The notes below the pieces were generated by a model that was not told the DNA's origin, searched no databases, and worked only from the letters and a program-made list of their open reading frames with translations. The position numbers were made by a program, and so were the translations under genes. Below are positions 58,101 through 64,000 of a stretch of DNA of 64,000 nt, piece after piece. The DNA comes from Neoechinorhynchus agilis (taxonomy: Eukaryota > Acanthocephala), in the NCBI GenBank assembly GCA_051530055.1, contig CM121342.1:6448001-6512000 (forward strand), given 5' to 3'. The stretch's first letter is position 1. Each line of letters opens with the position of its first letter.

Positions 58101-58491
58101 GATCTTCATTCAACTGACTCAAAATAATCTTTCGAGCAAGGTAAAGGTTTCTCTGAGCCGTGAAAAGAAGAGACATTCTTCTTTGCATTACTGCTTTACG
58201 GAACACTTTATTGCTCTTCGCAACAGAAATCATTGCCCTTTTCGTTTTCTGAATTCGATTCCTGTAAAATAAAAGTTCTTTCCTAATGTCTCTGTTCAAG
58301 TCTCCAATTAAGCTCCTAGCTGTAGAGTTGTAGGATTTTCCACTGAAAGTAAACTAAAGCGATACCGGATTAAGTTTTCATTTCAAAAAGAACAACCAAT
58401 AGACACCCACGGTTCGTCGTTTAGGTTGAAAATATACACACATCTTCTCGAGTACCGCATTGGAGGCCAAAACGCGCTGAACATCCGACAT
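55160..58491 (-). CDS. Unknown multi-exon gene, long helical protein
   Basis: Exon 1 (58491-58440) starts MSDVQRVLASNAVLEKM. An 86-nt intron leads to exon 2 (58353-58006): FTFSGKSYNSTARSLIGDL, then RNRIQKTKRAMISVAKSNK and KIILSQLNEDQRSEM. Further exons encode AYKEWFDCNKLHAAMAKEL (about 57956-57845), ACERAYDDWSKAFFKLSTL, a piece at 57591-57175, DSLFGKEPTVDDVLFGHIP (about 56896), and PPLDFDYYFTLMYPAAMEF with APTYRWFWIDNFQ (to 56482). The last exon (about 55579-55160) has QWSLRELVWNGLLRVWQYN and a Ser/Lys-rich tail ending at TAA. The protein is mostly helical and hydrophilic, with no signal peptide or clear membrane segment. Orderly splice sites suggest a real gene of some 700-750 codons. I recognise no family. 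Exact joins in the middle are not settled. Confidence 0.6.
55580..56480 (-). repeat. Tandem array E filling one intron, about 152-bp unit, about 6 copies
   Basis: GAACTTTCATGAGATGAATCC recurs near 55731, 55862, 56014, 56166 and 56317. The array occupies almost exactly the space between a splice donor (GTAAGTTACC, minus strand, about 56482) and the acceptor near 55580. The second unit is shortened. Confidence 0.92.
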
Positions 58492-58503
58492 TAACTAACA
58501 AAT

Positions 58504-58931
58504 CTCAGCGCTTATAAAAGTCTAACTTGTGTTTCCATGGTTTCATCAGGACACTTAAATTCATTGAGTTTTTTTAGAACAAAACAACAATAATAATAAC
58601 AATTGTGATCAGATCGAATCCAGTTTTACACCAGCGATCCAGCAGTTTAGTAAATCAGAATCGAGATGTTGTTCTTTGGAACGAAAGCTACGAGCGAACG
58701 CTCATTTATAAACTGAGCAAGCTGAGTTTTGGGTCAATCCAATGTTCAAAATACTACGCTAAAGAATTGATCAATTCGATCAGTACAGGGCGATTCCCAA
58801 CGTTCGATCTAAGTGTTCAATTGCTCGACAATGGCATCAATGTACTTGGCTTTCTGTTTAGCGGACGAATTTCTAGTAGCGGTCCAGGAATCGTGGGAGA
58901 AGATGGGTTACAACCAAGTTCATGTGAATAA
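58504..58931 (+). CDS. Possible small divergent gene, weakly supported
   Basis: A TATAAAA (about 58514-58520) precedes an open stretch that ends at 58931 and overlaps an AATAAA (58931-58936). The open frame (58605-58928) encodes about 108 residues including VVLWNESYERTLIYKLSKL and LLDNGINVLGFLF, but has no internal ATG. It could be entered from an upstream ATG (about 58538) only by splicing I cannot confirm; a TTTTTTTAG lies at about 58577. It may be a gene divergent from the unknown helical protein, or chance. No family recognised. Confidence 0.25.
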
Positions 58932-58944
58932 AGCAGTCTATCTT

Positions 58945-61205
58945 GGATAAACCTTTAGTCGCCCGAGCTCATAGTTCTCTAATTTCAGGCTCTGGCGACG
59001 AGGTCAGCCGGGCTAGATTGCTGGCAGTCTTTACAAGAGAATCGGGAGTCTCCTCGTAGACGAAGCAGTTCGGATCGGACAGTTCCTCAGATTTGGTCTA
59101 TCGATTTGTGTCGAACATCGTTGCCGGTGTGGAATGATCGTGGATCCACTGGGGAAACATGGTTTTGTTTGCAACAAATCAGGGGGTCGTTTCTCGAATG
59201 TCCCAAAATATTTTAAAGCCAAACAACCTGTGCCGACTCGATGGTCGTCGTCCGGATGGTGCAGTCCCCAGTGGGAGCGGTTACAGCCGCGGAGGACCGA
59301 AAGGTGGCGAAACATAAAGAATTAAGTAGGTCTCACGTTGTTGTACCCTTTGGAGTGGACTCTTGGTCTGCTCAGTAGCTCAGCACTTGGATTTACGAAG
59401 GAGTTATCGAGTAGACTCTGGGCCAAGACAGGAAAGTGGAGACTCTTGGTGAACTCGGTAGCTCGGCATTTAGATTAACGAGGAAGCTATCGATTAGACT
59501 CTGGGCCAAGACAGGAAAGTGGAGACTCTTGGTGAACTCGGTAGCTCGGCATTTAGATTAACGAGGAAGCTATCGAGTAGACTCCAGGCCAAGACAGGAA
59601 AGTGGAGACTCTTGGTGAACTCGGTAGCTCGGCATTTAGATTACGAGGAAGCTATCGAGTAGACTCTGGGCCAAGACAGGAAAGTGGAGACTCTTGGTGC
59701 ACTCGGTAGCTCGGCACTTAGATTTACGAGGAAGCTATCGAGTAGACTCCCGGCCAAGACAGGAAAGTGGAGACTCTTGGTGCACTCGGTAGCTCGGCAC
59801 TTAGATTTACGAAGGAGTTATCGAGTAGACTCCCGGCCAAGACAGGAAAGTGGAGACTCTTGGTGCACTCGGTAGCTCGGCACTTAGATTTACGAGGAAG
59901 CTATCGAGTAGACTCCAGGCCAAGACAGGAAAGTGGAGACTCTTGGTGCACTCGGTAGCTCGGCACTTAGATTTACGAGGAAGTTATCGAGTAGACTCCC
60001 GGCCAAGACAGGAAAGTGGAGACTCTTGGTGCACTCGTAGCTCGGCACTTAGATTTACGAGGAGTTATCGAGTAGACTCCAGGCCAAAACAGAAAGTGGA
60101 GACTCTTGGTGCACTCGGTAGCTCGGCACTTAGATTTACGAAGGAGTTATCGAGTAGACTCCAGGCCAAAACAGGAAAGTGGAGACTCTTGGTGCACTCG
60201 GTAGCTCGGCACTTAGATTTACGAGGAAGCTATCGAGTAGACTCCGGGCCAAGACAGGAAAGTGGAGACTCTTGGTGCACTCGGTAGCTCGGCACTTAGA
60301 TTTACGAGGAAGTTATCGAGTAGACTCTGGGCCAAGACAGGAAAGTGGAGACTCTTGGTGCACTCGGTAGCTCGGCACTTAGATTTACGAAGGAGTTATC
60401 GAGTAGACTCCGGGCCAAGACAGGAAAGTGGAGACTCTTGGTGCACTCGGTAGCTCGGCACTTAGATTTACGAAGGAGTTATCGAGTAGACTCCAGGCCA
60501 AAACAGGAAAGTGGAGACTCTTGGTGCACTCGGTAGCTCGGCACTTAGATTTACGAGGAAGCTATCGAGTAGACTCCCGGCCAAAACGAAAGTGAGACTC
60601 TTGGTGCACTCAGTAGCTCGGCACTTAGATTTACGAAGGAGTTATCGAGTAGACTCCAGGCCAAAACAGGAAAGTGGAGACTCTTGGTGCACTCGGTAGC
60701 TCGGCACTTAGATTTACGAGGGAGTTATCGAGTAGACTCCGGGCCAAGACAGGAAAGTGGAGACTCTTGGTGCACTCGGTAGCTCGGCACTTAGATTTAC
60801 GAGGAAGCTATCGAGTAGACTCCAGGGCCAAGACAGGAAAGTGGAGACTCTTGGTGCACTCGGTAGCTCGGCACTTAGATTAACGAGGAAGCTATCGAGT
60901 AGACTCCAGACCAAACAGGAAAGTGGAGACTCTTGGTGCGCTCGGTAGCTCGGCATTTAGATTTACGAGGAAGTTATCGAGTAGACTCCAGGCCAAGACA
61001 GGAAAGTGGAGACTCTTGGTGAACTCGGTAGCTCGGCATTTAGATTAACGAGGAAGCTATCGAGTAGACTCTGGGCCAAGACAGGAAATACAAGGGCTGG
61101 TGCCTTCCTACGCCAAAACATTGGTCTCCCGATAGAAAAGCGGGAAAAGCAGCGAGTGTGGTCGCGACCACTGAGGGAAGCTCTTCTCCGTGGACGGCGG
61201 TGATT
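58945..61205 (+). mobile_element. RLE-type LINE 3' part with internal 83-bp amplification
   Basis: The plus strand encodes RLLAVFTRESGV, an Arg/Leu stretch, then the CCHC knuckle (CRCGMIVDPLGKHGFVC...GGR). AEDRKVAKHKEL and VVVPFGVD follow, the normal lead-in to the C-terminus. At that point the 83-bp array begins. After it the protein resumes with TGNTRAGAFLRQNIGLPIE and ends near 61205. So a LINE C-terminal segment was interrupted by tandem copies of one of its own coding segments. The reverse transcriptase is absent. Confidence 0.85.
59345..61080 (+). repeat. 83-bp tandem array, about 21 copies, born from LINE coding sequence
   Basis: The unit carries GGAAAGTGGAGACTCTTGG, then GTAGCTCGGCACTTAGATTT, then CTATCGAGTAGACTCC. 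Spacing is exactly 83 bp over long stretches. Two alternating variants (ACGAGGAAGC and ACGAAGGAGT) are intermixed, a sign of repeated unequal exchange. The frame shifts every unit, so the short open frames of 62-69 codons are not proteins. The equivalent single-copy sequence is at about 53775-53860. Confidence 0.97.
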
Positions 61206-61879
61206 GTTGAAACGTTTTGTTGTTGTGTGTGTAAATGAAAGAGTTGCTTTCGAAAAAAATAATAATCGATGACCTGTGATTCTCTTCGATACAGAACGGA
61301 TTTCCGTTTTCATTGATCCAAAAATGTCTTTTGTTCTTCGTTCAATCATAGAATCAGCACAAATGATTAAATTTTAAGATTTTAAAGACGAAAAAAACGT
61401 TCGTTAAATTTAAAATATTAAAATACACAAGGGAATAATTGCGATTTAAGCGTTTTAAATTAAAACATAAAAGCAAGATCACTACAAAAATCGCCTTAGA
61501 CAAAATGGTAAAAAGTTCGTTTAAAAAAATTAGAAATGAGTGGGTCGTTTATTAAATTTAGACTTTTTCCAGACCGTTCCGCTTTTTTGTGGGCCTTTTT
61601 TTAAATGAGATCGATTCAATTGCCGATATTAGAATAAATCACCAATATACGTTCTTAGATTTACCAATTAAAAATCCAACGAATCAACGGAAGGAATGGA
61701 TGAATTTGAAAGTTAGAATGGAACTTCACTTTTCAAAAAAAAGGATTTAAAATAATTTCTTTATTTTAATTGGCGATATTGATCCAATTAACCGATCGGG
61801 AGAGAACCTACACAGCGAAAGAAACTCTGAGAATCTCTACTCTTTTTCGCTCATTTCTCCTACCTTCTAACGAATTGAA
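61206..61879. other. Intergenic region and eIF2-alpha 5' leader
   Basis: AT-rich sequence with no gene seen. The last 60 bp (from about 61820), with a pyrimidine-rich TTTCGCTCATTTCTCCTACC, probably belongs to the eIF2-alpha promoter or leader. Confidence 0.5.
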
Positions 61880-62246
61880 ATGGTTTTGGCGTGTAGATTC
61901 TACAAGCAAAAGTATCCTTTAGTGGACGAAGTGGTAATGGTCAGTGTAAAGTCCATTGCTCAAATGGGTGCCTATGTGGAACTTCTGGAGTACAATGGAA
62001 TCGAAGGTGAGTTTCCTTTTATTCCGCCCCAAGGAAACAGTTTTATCCTCTGCAGGGATGATCCTTCTTAGTGAACTTTCTCGGCGCCGGATTCGATCAA
62101 TAAACAAACTTATTCGAGTTGGTCGCAATGAATGCGTTCAAGTGATTCGAGTCGATCAGGATAAAGGATATATCGATTTGTCCAAACGACGAGTTGCTCC
62201 AGAGGAAATTCTCGCCTGTGAAGAGAAATTCGCCAGGGGTAAAACG
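61880..62246 (+). CDS. EIF2S1: Translation initiation factor eIF2-alpha, first two exons (gene runs off the window)
   Basis: Exon 1 (61880-62006) and exon 2 (62056-62246) are separated by a 49-nt intron (GTGAGT ... TGCAG) in matching phase. The joined start is [20 protein letters not shown], then [37 protein letters not shown] and [11 protein letters not shown], nearly the canonical S1 (OB-fold) domain. The regulatory serine (Ser51 in other animals) is present in ELSRRR, so control by eIF2 kinases should be intact. The protein is the alpha subunit of the cytoplasmic eIF2 complex that brings initiator tRNA to the 40S subunit. Exon 2 ends at KT before GTATGC. The following intron is filled by tandem repeats and the remaining two thirds of the gene lie beyond the window. 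Confidence 0.95.
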
Positions 62247-62309
62247 GTATGCATCTTTCTGGTTAATTCTTTTCAAAGGGTGACTTGGGGATTTTTGATA
62301 GATTTAAAA

Positions 62310-64000
62310 GGATTTAAACGCTAAACGATTTTTTAATCGTTTGAATTAAAGTTTTTTTATAGAAAATCGGGAAAGATTTCATTTTCAATGTTTTTCCGAT
62401 ATTTCGGATCCGTTGCAATGTGCGCAGAAATGGTTTTCTACTGAAAAAATCCTTTGAATTCGTGGATGATTTATTTTTTTTGCCAATTCGGGCATTTTTA
62501 TTCAAAAAATATTTTTAAAAAGTTCACGATTTGAACGCTAAACGATTTTTTAATCGTTTGAATTAAGGTTTTTTTTATAGAAAATCAGGAAAGATTTCAT
62601 TTTCAATGTTTTTCCGATATTTCGGATCCGTTGCAATGTGCGCAGGAAATGGTTTTCTACTAAAAAAATCCTTTTAATTCATGGAGAGTTTTTATTTTTT
62701 TTGCCAATTCGGGCATTTTTATTCAAATATATTTTTAAAAAGTTCACGATTTGAACGCTAAACGATTTTTTAATCGTTTGAATTAAAGTTTTTTATAGAA
62801 AATCAGGAAAGATTTTATTTTCAATGTTTTTCCGATATTTCGGATCCGTTGCAATGTGCGCAGGAAATGGTTTTCTACTAAAAAAATCCTTTTAATTCGT
62901 GGAGATTTATTTTTTGCCAATTCGGGCATTTTTATTCAAAAAATATTTTTAAAAAGTTCACGATTTGAACGCTAAACGATTTTTTAATCGTTTGAATTAA
63001 GGTTTTTTTATAGAAAATCAGGAAAGATTTTATTTTCAATGTTTTTCCGATATTTCGGATCCGTTGCAATGTGCGCAGGAAATGGTTTTCTACTAAAAAA
63101 ATCCTTTGAATTCGTGGATGATTTATTTTTTGCCAATTCGGGCATTTTTATTCAAAAAATATTTTTAAAAAGTTCAAGATTTGAACGCTAAACGATTATT
63201 TTAATCGTTTGAATTAAAGTTTTTTTATAGAAAATCAGGAAAGATTTTATTTTCAATGTTTTTCCGATATTTCGGATCCGTTGCAATGTGCGCAGGAAAT
63301 GGTTTTCTACTGAAAAAATCCTTTGAATTCGTGGATGATTTATTTTTTTACCAATTCGGGCATTTTTATTCAAAAAATATTTTTAAAAAGTTCACGATTT
63401 GAACGCTAAACGATTTTTTAATCGTTTGAATTAATTTTTTTATAGAAAATCAGGAAAGATTTTATTTTCAATGTTTTTCCGATATTTCGGATCCGTTGCA
63501 ATGTGCGCAGAAATGGTTTTCTACTGAAAAAATCCTTTGAATTCGTGGATGATTTATTTTTTTGCCAATTCGGGCATTTTTATTCAAAAAATATTTTTAA
63601 AAAGTTCACGATTTGAACGCTAAACGATTTTTTAATCGTTTGAATTAAAGTTTTTTTATAGAAAATCAGGAAAGATTTTATTTTCAATGTTTTTCCGATA
63701 TTTCGGATCCGTTGCAATGTGCGCAGAAATGGTTTTCTACTAAAAAAATCCTTTGAATTCGTGGATGATTTATTTTTTTGCCAATTCGGGCATTTTTATT
63801 CAAAAAATATTTTTAAAAAGTTCAAGATTTGAACGCTAAACGATTTTTTAATCGTTTGAATTAAAGTTTTTTTATAGAAAATCAGGAAAGATTTTATTTT
63901 CAATGTTTTTCCGATATTTCGGATCCGTTGCAATGTGCGAGGAAATGGTTTTCTACTAAAAAAATCCTTTGAATTCGTGGATGATTTATTTTTTTACCAA
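62310..64000 (+). repeat. Tandem array F in eIF2-alpha intron 2, about 215-bp unit, at least 7.8 copies
   Basis: AACGCTAAACGATTTTTTAATCG starts units near 62317, 62535, 62754, 62968, 63185, 63404, 63619 and 63835. GGATCCGTTGCAATGTGCGC is in every unit. The unit also holds a small palindrome (AAACGATT...AATCGTTT). The array begins about 65 bp after the splice donor and runs off the right edge. Confidence 0.96.

Noticed and set aside
59684-60883. Series of 62-69 codon (up to 145) open frames with METLGALGSSALRFT
   Set aside because: They are the 83-bp LINE-derived repeat read in shifting frames, with no start context or single continuous frame.
59345-61080. CRISPR array
   Set aside because: Units are contiguous tandem copies without unique spacers, and the window is eukaryotic with split genes.

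Overview
The window is AT-rich animal nuclear DNA, probably from a protostome invertebrate. It carries split genes for five recognisable or plausible eukaryotic proteins: a Groucho/TLE co-repressor, separase, paramyosin, eIF2-alpha, and one long helical protein I could not name. Introns are GT-AG and often tiny (31-54 nt), apart from a few swollen by tandem repeats. Paramyosin argues for a protostome. I cannot fix the phylum from sequence alone; a nematode-like, mite-like, tardigrade-like or mesozoan-like compact genome would all fit.

Layout. 1-10.8 kb: two large satellite arrays (about 255-bp and 131-bp units) around an anonymous spacer with a Penelope-like remnant. 10.8-11.5 kb: a small two-exon unknown gene. 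11.5-18.6 kb: a Groucho 5' fragment, then a jockey/CR1-like LINE containing two short palindromic inserts and an old Gypsy-type LTR element. 18.9-30.4 kb: two nearly identical copies of a gene for a secreted Cys/Pro/Glu-rich repeat protein, each followed by a reversed RLE-type (R2/NeSL-like) LINE. Between them lie another LINE with a Penelope-like element inside, and an 83-bp repeat block. 30.5-32.5 kb: the intact Groucho gene. 32.5-36 kb: a LINE whose 3' coding region is tandemly amplified. 36.4-38.4 kb: a third, much longer Cys/Glu/Pro repeat gene. 38.7-39.5 kb: a 245-bp repeat array. 40-48.5 kb: separase. 48.7-51.6 kb: paramyosin, convergent with separase. 53.4-55 kb: a palindromic element and LINE debris. 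55.2-58.5 kb: the unknown helical protein. 58.9-61.2 kb: an RLE-LINE 3' end with about 21 copies of an 83-bp unit. 61.9 kb to the end: the first two exons of eIF2-alpha and an intron full of 215-bp repeats.

Two themes stand out. First, local tandem amplification is everywhere, about a quarter of the window: in satellites, introns, secreted-protein exons and LINE coding sequence. Second, a Penelope-like element and three short palindromic elements share a hammerhead-like core (CTGANGA, small stem, GAAA) and 10-12 bp target duplications. This suggests a family of tiny non-autonomous, retrozyme-like passengers. The Groucho gene and the secreted repeat gene were probably once head-to-head neighbours with a short shared promoter region. 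That region has since been copied, inverted and split by LINE insertions.
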